Assembly (NCBI RefSeq): GCF_900496995.4
Contig: NC_044006.1
Coordinates: 60,929,204-60,993,203, forward strand
DNA: 64,000 nucleotides
Direction: 5' to 3'
DNA from: Aquila chrysaetos chrysaetos
Taxonomy: Eukaryota > Chordata > Aves > Accipitriformes > Accipitridae
Part shown: in pieces, positions 35,101 through 44,570 of the stretch
Layout of the letters: each line of letters starts with the position of its first letter
How positions within the stretch are numbered: the stretch's first letter is position 1
Position numbers and translations under genes: made by a program
The notes under the pieces: model-generated
Told to the model about the DNA's origin: nothing
The model's input: the letters and a program-made list of their open reading frames with translations, nothing else
The model's database searches: none

Positions 35101-37667
35101 TCCTGTGGGGAATTCAAAAGTTAAATGAAGATTTCCCAAGCAAAGTGGTAGATCAATTGGCAAAGTGTTGTGAAGCCTATCGCCAAGTTATTGTGGCATT
35201 AAGAGAGAAAATGTCCCGCTGTTCTCTCAGAGTGATCACCTACAGAACAACAGAAAGATACGTAGATCATGTTAACTGTGGGTTTGCATTGTATGGCATG
35301 ACCAGAACTTGTGTCATTGAAGTTCCAGAAATCACATTTCAGATGATTGACCTCAGCTCTTCCAGTTCCCTGGACATCTCAGTGCTAGCAGATGTTCTTG
35401 TCAAATACAAAGGTGTGGACTACCCAGAGGTTTGCATCAGCCAAGGAAGAACTTATGTGGCTGAAATCAGACGCACACCTTTTGTAGATGCAGATTACAG
35501 CCAACCTGCAAGATCTCTCCAGAAGTCAGAAACATACACTTTGTACACTTCCGATCCGTATGCAGCAAAAGACTTGTCTGCTGAATTATACACCAGCACT
35601 GAAACTCAGCTTGACAAACAGAGTGTTGAAATTCAAGTGGATAAAATATGTCTCCACTCTGAAGATTATTTTCCCGTTAGTGTTTCTAGTCGTAACTTTG
35701 GTAATACGCTGTATTGGCATTCACAAGCAGTAGACAAACACGGACTTTTAGCTCTTGATTTCAGTGGCATAGTAACAGCAACAGGCATTGATGTGAAGAA
35801 AGTAAAAGTGGGAGATCATGTGGTTTCATGTTATCCAGCTGCTGCATCATCCCGAGTTCGGATTCCAGGAACAGTTTGTTTCAATGTAAAGAAATTCCCA
35901 TGCTTTCAGAAAGTCCCTTGTGTGTCATACTTTATTATTGCATGGGAAATCTTCAATCAGAGATTACCCAAGGGGAAACATGGCAGAACATTGGGTATTA
36001 TTTCTACAGAGCCATCATCAGTTTTGTGCCATGTTCTTTCTGCAGCAGCAGAAGAGATGGGTTGGAAAACAGTACTTGCGAGGCCCACTCCTGATAAGTT
36101 CCAGTATATAAACTTATGCAATGCCCTTGTTGTTCTTCCTCCAGTAAACAGACTGTCTCAGGAGGATCTGGCCCACATGTACTTTCTTAAAGACGTGGTG
36201 ATAGTGTGTGGCAATAGACAGTCTGAATGTATGCAGGATGTCAGTGGAATTGATCATGAAAATATCAGCTTTCATATCCTTACACTTAGCAGCATTTTTC
36301 AGAAAGCACCTCTAAAGGAATTGCAAAAGACTGTGAATGCATGGATCAGTTCCATGGATATGAAACAGTTTAGACATCTATCAGGTTCTGTTTTTCAGCA
36401 GACTGAGAACTTTGAAAGGATAAACTCTGTGATGTCCTATTTTACCTGCAAATCTGTCCCACTTGCTGTACTGAGAAGGCAGAAGGACATCACCATGCTT
36501 TCAGATATACCGTTATATGAATCCCCCAAGCAGCTGTTTAAGCAGAATGCTGTTTACGTAGTAGTCGGGGGGCTCACTGGTCTTGGCTTTGAAACAGTGA
36601 AATTCATAGCCGAGAATGGAGGAGGGTATATTGCAATACTCTCCAGGAAAATTCCAAGCAATGAGAAGCAAGAAGAGATGAAGGCTTTGCAGCAGCAGTA
36701 TAAAGGGAGTAAAGTAGTGTTTGTGCAGTGTGATGTTACTTTGACCAGTGATGTTGAGAAAGCTTTCCAGTCCATTGTGAACATCTTTGCAGGGAGTCCA
36801 ATCAAAGGTGTATTTCAAAGTGCTGTTGTTTTACATGATGGCCATCTTGAAGTTCTGAACTTGGCTGACTTTCAGAAGGTGCTGAACCCAAAAGTAGCAG
36901 GGACACTCAATCTTCATTGGGCTACCAGACGCCAGGAGCTTGACTACTTTGTGTGCTACTCCTCTGTTACTTCTTTTCTGGGAAATTCCACCCAGGCAAA
37001 CTATGCAGCTGCAAATTCTTTCTTGGATGTCTTCTGCCTCTACCGGAGGAACCGTGGGCTTTCAGGCCAATCCATTAACTGGGGTGCTTTGAACCTTGGC
37101 GTACTGCTCAATCAAAACCATATTCAGAACATTCTGGGATCCAAGGGCATAGACATTCTGCAAGTGCATGAAATCAATGAGTATCTCAGGAAGAGCTTGC
37201 TTATGAATAACCCGCAGCAAGCTGTCATCAAATTAAACTTTGAAGCATTATTGCGTCATGTTTTTTCTCGGATTATTTCACTCAAAAGTCGCTTCGTATC
37301 ACTTATGTCAGAAGAATTCAGGAACAAGCTTGAAACCTCTGAGGAAACTCAAGTCCAGGATACTGCCTTAATCAAATCTGAAGACTATATCACCTCACTG
37401 GTGAGCGACCTCACCGGATTGAACCCAGATGAACTAACCATGAATACACCACTTTCATCGTTGGGTATAGACTCTATGTTAGCTATGACAATTCAGAACC
37501 GTGTCTTTCAAGAGAGGAAGGTGGACATACCTCTTCTGAAACTGCTTGATCCTCACACAACTCTGTCAAGTGTAGTAATACTTTTAGAAGAAACAAGCAA
37601 TGCAAATGGAATAGTTGAGAAACAAAATGCTGCGGTTGAAAATGGAGAAAATGGGAGCTGGCTATAG
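23120..37667 (+). CDS. Animal type I polyketide synthase (MuPKS orthologue), six coding exons
   Basis: Joining 23120-23174, 25405-25558, 27927-28087, 31325-31528, 31632-31813 and 32109-37667 gives 6315 bases, 2104 residues plus stop, with every junction at GT/AG and phases 1,2,1,1,0. Domains: ketosynthase (about 8-430; Cys175 in DTACSS, His310 in EAHGTG, His351 in GHTES), acyltransferase (about 520-840; Ser617 in GHSVGE, His724), dehydratase (about 890-1170; His920 in HxxxGxxxxP, Asp1087 in DxxxQ), a linker and reduced enoylreductase-like region (about 1420-1590), ketoreductase (about 1735-1950; GGLTGLG at 1739, Tyr1884, Asn1888), and acyl carrier protein (about 2010-2080; Ser2041 in GIDSM). 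There is no thioesterase. The family builds chains from malonyl units in the cytosol. Relatives make red/yellow polyene feather pigments in parrots and support otolith formation in fish. The residue mutated in blue budgerigars, R644, coincides with Arg644 here. The substrate and product in this bird are not shown by the sequence. Confidence 0.93.
23175..25404 (+). other. Polyketide synthase intron 1
   Basis: 2.2 kb, GTAAGT...ACAACAG. No repeat or gene recognised inside. Confidence 0.85.
25405..25558 (+). CDS. Polyketide synthase coding exon 2
   Basis: Acceptor ACAACAG before 25405 and donor GTGAGT at 25559. Encodes the ketosynthase stretch [16 protein letters not shown]...PPERF...[11 protein letters not shown]. 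An equivalent, broken exon is found at 44571-44716. Confidence 0.92.
25559..27926 (+). other. Polyketide synthase intron 2
   Basis: 2.4 kb, GTGAGT...TTTTAG; hosts the solo LTR at 26527-27112. Confidence 0.85.
26527..27112 (+). repeat. Solo LTR in intron 2, sense to the polyketide synthase
   Basis: 586 bases, starting TGTCCTGGTTTCAGCTGGGA and ending GTGTTACACCATGACA, with AAGAT on both sides (26522-26526 and 27113-27117) as a 5-base target duplication. Its transcriptional sense is the plus strand, like the host gene. It holds a good TATA box (TATATAA, about 26799) and an ATTAAA-type poly-A signal near 26978. Same family as the LTRs of the intact provirus, with more differences. Confidence 0.92.
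27927..28087 (+). CDS. Polyketide synthase coding exon 3
   Basis: Acceptor TGTATTTTAG before 27927 and donor GTAAGA at 28088. Encodes [20 protein letters not shown] and [14 protein letters not shown], the conserved FFGI...DPQQR and LE..WEALEDAG region of ketosynthases, ending at GVFIG. Confidence 0.93.
28255..29310 (+). mobile_element. CR1 LINE fragment in intron 3 (first)
   Basis: Reverse-transcriptase text ([32 protein letters not shown]) through the CR1 C-terminal end ([40 protein letters not shown]). Broken by a stop near 28712 and frameshifts. The usual 3' tail is absent, so it is cut at both ends. Confidence 0.93.
29400..30480 (+). mobile_element. CR1 LINE fragment in intron 3 (second)
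   Basis: A different CR1 copy: [20 protein letters not shown], then [16 protein letters not shown]-like and [12 protein letters not shown]-like text, then a degenerate C-terminal end and 3' region (GTAGGTCCCTTCCAACTGAACTATTC), with many stops. Its tail has expanded into the adjoining (ATTCT)n array. Confidence 0.92.
30480..30527. repeat. (ATTCT)n microsatellite from a CR1 tail
   Basis: About nine tandem ATTCT units directly at the 3' end of the CR1 at 29400-30480, growing from the family's natural terminal repeat. Confidence 0.94.
31325..31528 (+). CDS. Polyketide synthase coding exon 4 (ketosynthase active-site Cys)
   Basis: Acceptor TTTTTACAG before 31325 and donor GTAATG at 31529. It carries the nucleophile Cys175 in [18 protein letters not shown], the acyl-chain attachment site of the ketosynthase. 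Confidence 0.93.
31632..31813 (+). CDS. Polyketide synthase coding exon 5
   Basis: Acceptor TTACTTCAG before 31632 and donor GTAAGA at 31814. Encodes [10 protein letters not shown]...[12 protein letters not shown] and [18 protein letters not shown], standard ketosynthase text. The intron before it is only 103 bases. Confidence 0.93.
32109..37667 (+). CDS. Polyketide synthase coding exon 6 (last; 5.56 kb)
   Basis: Acceptor TATGAAACAG before 32109; TAG stop at 37665-37667. One uninterrupted frame holds the rest of the ketosynthase and all of the acyltransferase, dehydratase, degenerate enoylreductase, ketoreductase and carrier domains. A frame of this length with no stop and intact catalytic residues shows that the gene is under purifying selection. 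Confidence 0.96.
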   Translation, partial: AKEDYSKIWGVINISAVNQNGRSMTPITRPSQIEQEKLLRSIYEARVDPSVVQYIEAHGTGTAAGDPTEAESLGSVICKNRSSQVSILKIGSVKGNIGHTESAAGAAGLIKVLLMMHHGKIVPSLHYSKEMSSIDTDKLNLAIPTTVEPWEESSEYGRVAGINCFGFGGTNAHVVVRQGKQLELLPAFKRPLELVLLSAASSKSLQMTMTDTADQLSTRNSVTLPSLAYTSACRRSHANYRYRKAFVTNSLQHLQQELMSAASTELAMSKAEPQLVFVFCGNGVMLKEFSEALLSSEPVFRDKCKEIEALFQKHAPISLLPAGGHSPKDLLNPELSQPLLFTLQVALSSLLKYWGIKPVAAVGHSVGEVAAAHFAGYLSLADAVKVIYHRSRLQAKTARGRMLVVGNIPVQEIAERLHPYSGKVCIAAFNSPVSCTLSGNSDSVDAVQRDLAQAFSQRNIFLHVLSVPAAYHSPSMDMILGELEKNIQPLEKEKGEIEVISTLTGMAATENDFAQSKFWARHTREPVAFTQAIKTAVRDRENVVFVEISPHRALQRSIKETLGKGIQVFSSLQTDAEYQTLFTLVGNLFELGYNPNWQHFYNGYQSVPVAIPRYQFDRKKLMTCLDIHQQANQRGVSSSHPLIYGINSDNMEFGCLLSQDSTSYLYEHKNNGVALVPGAFYAELGLASVMSSSRPKVPLSTCQMSISFSAPCVLTQSSQVLSIKLSSQKAVTAFEILSSSNAVYAAGQVTKGPEAVVEESTISFQDIYQRCRSVVSREEVYEALSRIGFQYGPIFRQLSDVHYCQELKEAITSIKVNKETVSEMYNYCIHPVLLDCFLQMTAVLTSRTFQSRAGFPSGIGSLVVLRPLEEEMMIYMRTSKSIGNCLEVCGCFMDKHGSVLAELKRVAITFMKQASSRDNEFMFENKWKEVSLSQTIGHLGAMPRVLVFADKFGIAEQLKKYLHPGSRYVMYEDWEALLEGQTQNKMRAEVEDYDEILFLWGIQKLNEDFPSKVVDQLAKCCEAYRQVIVALREKMSRCSLRVITYRTTERYVDHVNCGFALYGMTRTCVIEVPEITFQMIDLSSSSSLDISVLADVLVKYKGVDYPEVCISQGRTYVAEIRRTPFVDADYSQPARSLQKSETYTLYTSDPYAAKDLSAELYTSTETQLDKQSVEIQVDKICLHSEDYFPVSVSSRNFGNTLYWHSQAVDKHGLLALDFSGIVTATGIDVKKVKVGDHVVSCYPAAASSRVRIPGTVCFNVKKFPCFQKVPCVSYFIIAWEIFNQRLPKGKHGRTLGIISTEPSSVLCHVLSAAAEEMGWKTVLARPTPDKFQYINLCNALVVLPPVNRLSQEDLAHMYFLKDVVIVCGNRQSECMQDVSGIDHENISFHILTLSSIFQKAPLKELQKTVNAWISSMDMKQFRHLSGSVFQQTENFERINSVMSYFTCKSVPLAVLRRQKDITMLSDIPLYESPKQLFKQNAVYVVVGGLTGLGFETVKFIAENGGGYIAILSRKIPSNEKQEEMKALQQQYKGSKVVFVQCDVTLTSDVEKAFQSIVNIFAGSPIKGVFQSAVVLHDGHLEVLNLADFQKVLNPKVAGTLNLHWATRRQELDYFVCYSSVTSFLGNSTQANYAAANSFLDVFCLYRRNRGLSGQSINWGALNLGVLLNQNHIQNILGSKGIDILQVHEINEYLRKSLLMNNPQQAVIKLNFEALLRHVFSRIISLKSRFVSLMSEEFRNKLETSEETQVQDTALIKSEDYITSLVSDLTGLNPDELTMNTPLSSLGIDSMLAMTIQNRVFQERKVDIPLLKLLDPHTTLSSVVILLEETSNANGIVEKQNAAVENGENGSWL

Positions 37668-38320
37668 GAGTCTTCTCACTCAGGAATTGTGTAACTTTGA
37701 AGATACCTGAACCCTTTGTAGTATCTCAGAATATGTCATTGCAGACAGGGTAGAACATCTGGTGATGCTGAATGTACTCTTCTTCATCGACCCAGAAAAA
37801 CCCGCACCAGGTTCTTCTGCCATTGCACTAGATGTATTAATTTCAGTCTATTGTTTGACTTGTTACTTTTAATATTTTTTACTTTCATTTTTCAATATTT
37901 TTAACTGGAAATAGGTAGGTTAATACATACACATTTTCATTTGGTAAATTTGTATGTTCAATGCACATTGCATTTTTTAAACCATATTAAAGTCTTGATG
38001 AAAACAGTATGTTTGCACCTCTAAACGCTGAATGTACATATAAAGCAACATAGAATTATCACCATTTTTGTCATTATTGTATTCTTAATGTGTTATTCTT
38101 TTTTTGCATATTATCAAATGTGTATAAATACGGGCACCTTTTTGAAAGACTGCCAGATATTGTGAATTTCAAAGGTTTCTTCTCAAAAAATTAAACTTAT
38201 TTTTTTCCTTATATCTGCAAAGTATTAAAAATTTACCAGCTGCAAAGCATACAGTAAAGCAACTGTTTTTATTAATTAACCATTTTTTATGAAAGCCCAA
38301 ATAAACAAGAATAGTAAAAA
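37668..38320 (+). other. 3' UTR of the polyketide synthase, with poly-A signal
   Basis: AT-rich sequence after the stop. Candidate signals are ATTAAA near 37985 and AATAAA at 38300-38305 within CCCAAATAAACAAG. The last one is canonical, so a 3' UTR of about 0.65 kb is the simplest reading. Confidence 0.5.
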
Positions 38321-38604
38321 AGTTTAAAAAGCAAAAACTAAAGTGTATCTTTGTCTTATTTTAATTTTTTGTCCCTCATCTGCTCTCCTAGTTTAACTTT
38401 TCCAAATCCTAATACCCGCCCTTATTTTACTCCAGTGAGAAAATGCAGACTTTTCCCCAAAGACAGTGAAGTAAACTTTGTCCCTATTCTTAATATGGGA
38501 ATAGGGTCCTTCTATTGTTTCTCCCTTTTATACTTAATTATCATTCACCCCGAGATGTCCTTTGTCGTTCTGGTAGTATTCTCCAGTGCATGGAGAATGC
38601 ACTA

Positions 38605-39625
38605 AGTGCATGAGGTCCCCCTTAAACCACCTCTTCCCCAGGCTGAGCAAGCCCAGTTCCCTCAGCCTCTCCTCATAGCTCTGGTGCTCCAGCCCCCAAG
38701 CATCTTGATGGCCTTCTGCTGAACTTAATCAAGCTTATCTATATCTTTTTTACACTGGCAGGCCCAGAACTGACCAGGGTTCCAGATGTGGTGTGGTGAG
38801 TAAAGTGTGGTGTACTGGTGGTGTACATTACACCATCAGTGTAATGTAATGAGTAAAGGTAAAGGATCACTTCCCTTGATCTACGGGCTGCACTCCTGTC
38901 GATACAGCCCAGTCTTCTGTTAGCCTTCATTGCTGCCAGTGTGTGCGGTGAACTTGTGCTTAGTCCACTGCCTATCAGGAACCCCTGGTCCTTTTCATCC
39001 TAGCTGCCAGGTGGACAGCCTGCCCTCCCTTTCATCCTGACCCATAGGCTCTCGGTCGGTTCCTCATCCATCCCCAGGCGGAGCTCCATGCACTCCAGCT
39101 GGTCATTGACACAGAAGGCAACACCCCCTCGTCTCCCCTGCCTGTCCTTTCTAAAGAGCTTGTATCCTTCCATTCCAACGCTCCAGCCATAGGAGCCATC
39201 CCACCACATCTCCATGATTCCAATGAGATCATAGCCCTGCAGGCGTGCCCATGCCTCTCTCCTCTTGTTTATTCCCCATGCTACGTGCGTTTGCATAGAG
39301 GTATTTAAGTTGGGCCTCCGAAGAAGCTGATTTACTGGACTTACTCCAGCTGGCTGGAGTGGCCGGAATTCCTTTGTGCTGCTCTTCTGGTGCTCTCCTG
39401 CTGACCTGTGATCCCTCTCCAGGCTCTGGGCATCTATTGCTGCCGCTGGCATCAAACTGAGCTCCCAACCCCCCCTGCTCCACCCATAAACTCATCAGCC
39501 AGAGGCTCACCTGAAGCGAGCAGATGTATACTGCAATACAAAAACCCAAGCAGTGAGCCCTGATGTCTGCTGATGGTTTGCCCGCATCTGCCCAGCAGCT
39601 AGTTGGGGCTTGCCAGACCACTCAA
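38605..39625 (-). mobile_element. CR1 LINE, internally deleted (minus strand)
   Basis: On the minus strand, from 39625 leftwards: CR1 ORF2 start (LKYLYANARSMGNKQEE), then the endonuclease (YDLIGIMEMWWDGSYGW, MEGYKLFRKDRQGRRGGVAF, LGMDEEPTESLWVRMKGRAG). At about 39000 this jumps directly to the C-terminal part of ORF2 (KANRRLGCIDRSAARRSREV) at 38930-38860 and its 3' region. The rest of the endonuclease and nearly all the reverse transcriptase are missing. Frames are broken. Confidence 0.85.
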
Positions 39626-42600
39626 TGCTGATGTGGCAGCAGGGGAGAAGCAGTAGCAGCTCTGGGCTGCTGCCCAGCCTTGGGACACCTCATGGGTGCA
39701 GGGTGGGGTGTCTCAGGGAAAACACAGTGGCAGACGTCCATGCAAGAGGCCCAGCATGAATGGAGCCGCCAATGGTTAGGTCCACAGGGTAGGCAGGCGG
39801 TGGGGAGGAGTCCCAGCAGGGCTTAGGGACCCACAAGTGGCGGACATAGGACATTGGAAAAGGATCAGTGGGAGATGGGTTTTCCTCCCTGCTGGATTTT
39901 GGGAAAGCAGAGCTTTGGCTGGGACACAGAAATGCCTCTTGTGTAGAGAGCAGCTGAAGGGTGACAACTGCACTATTTAAGGAGGCACATTATTACATAG
40001 TTTAAAAAAATATATTCAAGCCAGTTAATTGTTAGCTTCTAGACTTTTGAATATTTTGTTTAGATTTTTTAAAGGCAAGTTTTTATTTTTGAAGGCCATT
40101 AGGTCTTATTTCTCTAAATATGCTTTTATTTGCCCAGTAAGCTTCTAGTATTGTGATTGTTGTACTCTGCCCAGATACTTTCTTTGATAATCTAAGAATT
40201 AAGCTATAACCACATGAAGCACATTGAAAATTTTCATATAGTTTTTATGTAGATGATCTTACTATTGCTTTAAGGTGTTGAACAAGTTGTTTGATGATGC
40301 CCTATATTTGAAAGAGCAATCTGTTGTCACTCCAAAACAAAGTCATTCACCCTGTGTTTTGTAAGCTACTATTGCGTTATGCTGATGGAAGCAGAAATGG
40401 AGATGATTTTGTGAAAGTAGAGGAGAAACGGGGAAGAGAGAAGGAAGGGAGCCAGAGCTTAACAGGGTGATGCAAAGCAGGATGACTCCAGAGCTTGCAT
40501 CCCCAGCTCCTGAGGCTGGTACATGTGTTGACAAATCTAGGCAGCTGAGTTGTGTTGTTAAGTAGACATGAGAATCCTTCATACATCTCCACATTGTGCA
40601 GTTGTAACTGAACCTATTGATTTTAGTCATGATAAAGACAGGTCTGATCTGTGAGACTGAAGCACCAACTTTGGCTGGCTGCAGACAGTGCTGCTCTTTG
40701 GCTCTCTCTTGCCAAAACAATCACTGTTCCACTAGCACTGTGAAAGCTGGATTTTCATAATCTACTGATGGCACTTGTATTCTGAGGTATTGCTGAAGGA
40801 GCTCGCATCTTCTATGTGTTTTGGTTTTGACTGCTTCTGTGGATCTGCCGTAAATGTCCCAGAGGCCAGAATATTTAAATAAAAACAAGACCATTGCCAG
40901 CCCCCAAAAGCATAGTGAGAAACCTGATCTTGAAAAATGCTCTGGCAAAGCAAGTTTCAGCTGCAGCCAGGACAAATACAATTGGCTATTCTGACAGCAG
41001 CAGTTTGTAATGCAGGGTAAGACAGTAATGGCAGAGCACTGGCTACTCTTTCATTTGTGTCTGAAAAATACATAGGACATATGACCAGAAAAATAACTTG
41101 GAAAATCCACACAGATGACACATTAACTCGGAGATGTGTCTGATGTCCTGAAAGCAGCAATGAGCTGGAGGAGAAAGAAAAGTTACCCACAAGCAACAGA
41201 ATGGACTGCAAAAACACAGAAGCAACCTGCAGTGCTGTAGGAGCAGTGACAAAGTCCTGAGTGCTGTTCTGTACTACCAAACATTGTAACTGGAACACAT
41301 AAACAGGAACTTGCAGTTCTTGCTTATGCCTCTAAATTAGTTTAAAAGGTTTTTTTTTTTTTTTCTTTATCAACTGCTGTCAAATGTGATTGTTTGAAGA
41401 AAGCTGTAGCTGTCATTTTTCCTGAAAAATTATGTTCTGCTTAAAATCTGAATTGTAATTAGATAAATTACTTGTGAAAAAAAATCTGTATCTGTGTTTA
41501 ACAGAAGGCTTTTAGTGACAATGTTGTTTGGTCTTTGCAATTAATCTCAGATAGCGTTAACTACATGGGGTGTATTTTTAAAGATTCTGTGCTCTCAGTC
41601 TCCAAACTCTCAATCCTGTTATCAGAGGAAGGATCCCATTAGCAGGATGCATATTCAGTAATAAGACAATCATGACTCTGGCACGGTACTTGGAAAACTA
41701 TTAATTTTTCCAGTCAGAGCCTGAAGTGATATAATATTTAGACAAACTGCTAAAACATCTGTCTCTCCTTCTCTCAGTACAACCGTAAATGCAATTAGTC
41801 AGATATGTTCTAAACAGCAGCGACATAAATACAGAATTAATGGCAAAGAGCCCTAATGTTTCTTCGGAAAATGTGCTCATGGATGCACTTTTTGCTTTCT
41901 GCCCCAGGCAAGTCATCAAAATATCCCCCTGTTGCGTAAAAGGAGCTTGCAGGCTGAACTAACAACTTCATTTTCCTGCAAGTAAGCCAATGTCTGTTTC
42001 TTGTTTCGCCTGGATCACGTAATGCCTGATAACATGCATGTCGGCCCGCAGGTGTGGTCTGCAGCCGGATCAGGGGCCACAGCCCGGCTGCGGCAGGACC
42101 GTGACACAGCAGTCGCCGTGGCTCTGGCAGGGGCCAGGCGATGGAGCCTCAGCTTACAAGCATTTCCCCAGGACCAGGGCTGGCTGTGGCCACGGCCTCC
42201 CCGCAGTGCCTCTGGGAGCCTCTCCCCATGGTCCCAGCTGAGCTACTTTGGCCCTGAGCCCAGGCAGCCAAACCCCAGGATCTTATGAACCCAACCTGCG
42301 TTTTCTTCTTCAGATAACACCCCAGAGAAGTAGGTATTCAGTTGATAGTGGCAATGTTGCTGATAATGGCTTCCCACAGTGATACCTTGTTACTGCACAA
42401 AACATTATTATCACTGTAAAATAAAAATGCTGTATCCTAAATGGATCTATGTAAATGTTTTAATTAATGTAGTCAACAGATTAAGACACATCTTACTCAA
42501 CAGGCTGTTCCTATGATGCTGGTGGAATGTAGTCCTGACTCTGCTACTTAGTGTTTGCACCTGTGACCTCAGAGACAGTTATAAGAAATGGTGGCATTAA

Positions 42601-42654
42601 TAACAAGACAAGACATACATTTTGCAGGATCCTTGGAGAGCTACAGTGAAGTTC
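39626..42654. other. Intergenic, no gene recognised
   Basis: 3 kb of unique sequence. A GC-richer patch at 42040-42240 opens two overlapping plus-strand frames (42001-42288 and 42038-42241) with no recognisable domain and no splice evidence; not called as genes. A T run lies near 41350. Confidence 0.4.
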
Positions 42655-43112
42655 TTCAGACAACTGAGGTTGTTGGGATGATTGAGGCACTGGAGCACCT
42701 CACATATGAGGAAAGGCTGACGCAGCTTGGACTGTTCAGCCTGAAGAAGAGAAGGCTCACAGGGGACCTTATAAATGTATATAAATACCTGAAGGGAGGG
42801 TGCGAAGAGGATGGAGCCAGGCTCTTTTCAGTGGTGCCCAGTGACAGGACCAGAGGCAACAGGCACAGACTGAAACACAGGAGGCTCCTTCTGAACATCA
42901 GTAAACACTTTTTTATTGTGGGGGTGACCAAGCACTGGCACAGGTTGCCCAGGGAGGTTGTGGAGTCTCCATCCTTCAAGATATTCAAAAGCTATCTGGA
43001 CATGGTCCTGGGCAACAGTTTCTAGGTGTCCTGGCTCGAGTAGGGAGTTGGTCCAGATGACCTCTGGAGGTCCCTGCCAACTTTAGTCATGCTGCGATTC
43101 TGTGATTCTGTG
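42655..43112 (+). mobile_element. CR1 LINE 3' fragment
   Basis: CR1 ORF2 C-terminal end (IEALEHLTYEERLTQLGLFS, KKRRLTGDLINVYKYLKGGC, HWHRLPREVVESPSFKIF) and the 3' region ending GCGATTCTGTGATTCTGTG. The 130-codon open stretch is a relic, not a host gene. Confidence 0.93.
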
Positions 43113-44570
43113 AAATCCATTGGCAGATGGATTTGATCATCTCCATCAGTTCAAATCTTGGGGAATGTTTGACACCACCACATTAAATACAGCCTCGTAA
43201 AAAAACAGTGATCAATTCAGAAGCCTGTGACTGATCTCCCCCTTCCCCCTTAAGTCCCTTTTGACCACCCTTCATGCTCTAAAGGAAGACCTACCCCACC
43301 CTTTTGAAAGAAGTGCCCAGAGAGACAAATTTAATGATACTTATGTAGCAGTAAGCCAATTCTGGAAATTCCAACATACTTTAAAAGGTATTTTGGTTAA
43401 AAATCAAAGCAATGTATTCAGTTTCAAATCTGACTATAAGACATCATTTTCATACTTCTAAGAAAGCATTTTCTATTGCAAACTTAAAAGCAAATCCTAT
43501 GCATCAGCCAAATACAGAATACAATTTCTACACGTGCAGTCACTACCTGTAACTTCATATACCATCTGAAATTCATCAAGAGATGACAAGTCTTATCTAC
43601 TGCTGCAAACACAGACCCTCTCCAGCTAGTTTCTTCAGCTCAGAACTAATCATTCTAGATTAGTCTACGGTGAGAACAGTACTTTGTATTAAATCCCTCA
43701 CAGAGATGAGAGTAGCTGGCACACCTCACACGGCAGACAGGCTGCTCTTTTCAGCTGCAGTGTTAGTTTTGACAATTTTGACAACAGCATGTGACTCTGG
43801 AAGAAAGAAGATGACCCGTTCTTGTATCGTTTTCAAGGATGGATTTAGCAGAGAGTGACATCCTTGATGCAAAGTCAATCATGACCCCTGCCCGCCCCCT
43901 CCCCCCCCAAAAGAAATCCTATCCAAGAAAAAAAGTTAAATAAATTTGAATGAGTCCTGATGACTCCCCCCTCTAAAATACCTGCTTTCCCTGCTGGCAA
44001 CAGGAGGAATCCAGGGCAGTTAGTGCACATAGTGCTCTGTCTTGGAGACAGCCAAACTGATTTTGTTGAATATTCACAGAAGTTCAACCTACACAGGCAT
44101 GGATGGAAAATCTTTAGCCTTCTGGCCTATATTTGGCAGAAGTCTGTGCAACTGGACAGGGGGCTGAGTACGGGAAATGTCAGACAAAATTCATTACGGT
44201 GTTACTCATGTCAAGTCTACATGTATCAGCCCTCAGCAGAAGAGTAGCTTGTCCATGCTTGCAATGCCGATGACAACTGATGAAACCACTTGAGCCACGG
44301 TGGTGGTTTAGAAACATACCCTTATGTTTCTCATGTAGAAGTAAAGGAAAATTTCATCCAGGTGGTGGGTTTCTTTTCAATACTCAGAACATGAAGAAGA
44401 GGCTCCTGTGCAGAACTGTAATTTCTTGTCATCGATGCAATTTATTGCCAAACCATTAGGAAAACCAAAGAATGCAATGTTTTATATTGACATAACGTAC
44501 CTTTACTTCCATATGTGAACTGAAGGAGAAAATAGCTGGTTATTCTGCTTTTTAGGTAATGAAGCCAAGA
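43113..44570. other. Intergenic, no gene recognised
   Basis: Unique AT-rich sequence directly upstream of the dead polyketide synthase copy. Its exon 1 equivalent would lie here but is not recognisable. Confidence 0.4.

Noticed and set aside
42588-43025. 145-codon plus-strand frame
   Set aside because: Mostly CR1 ORF2 C-terminal end; a relic, not a host gene.
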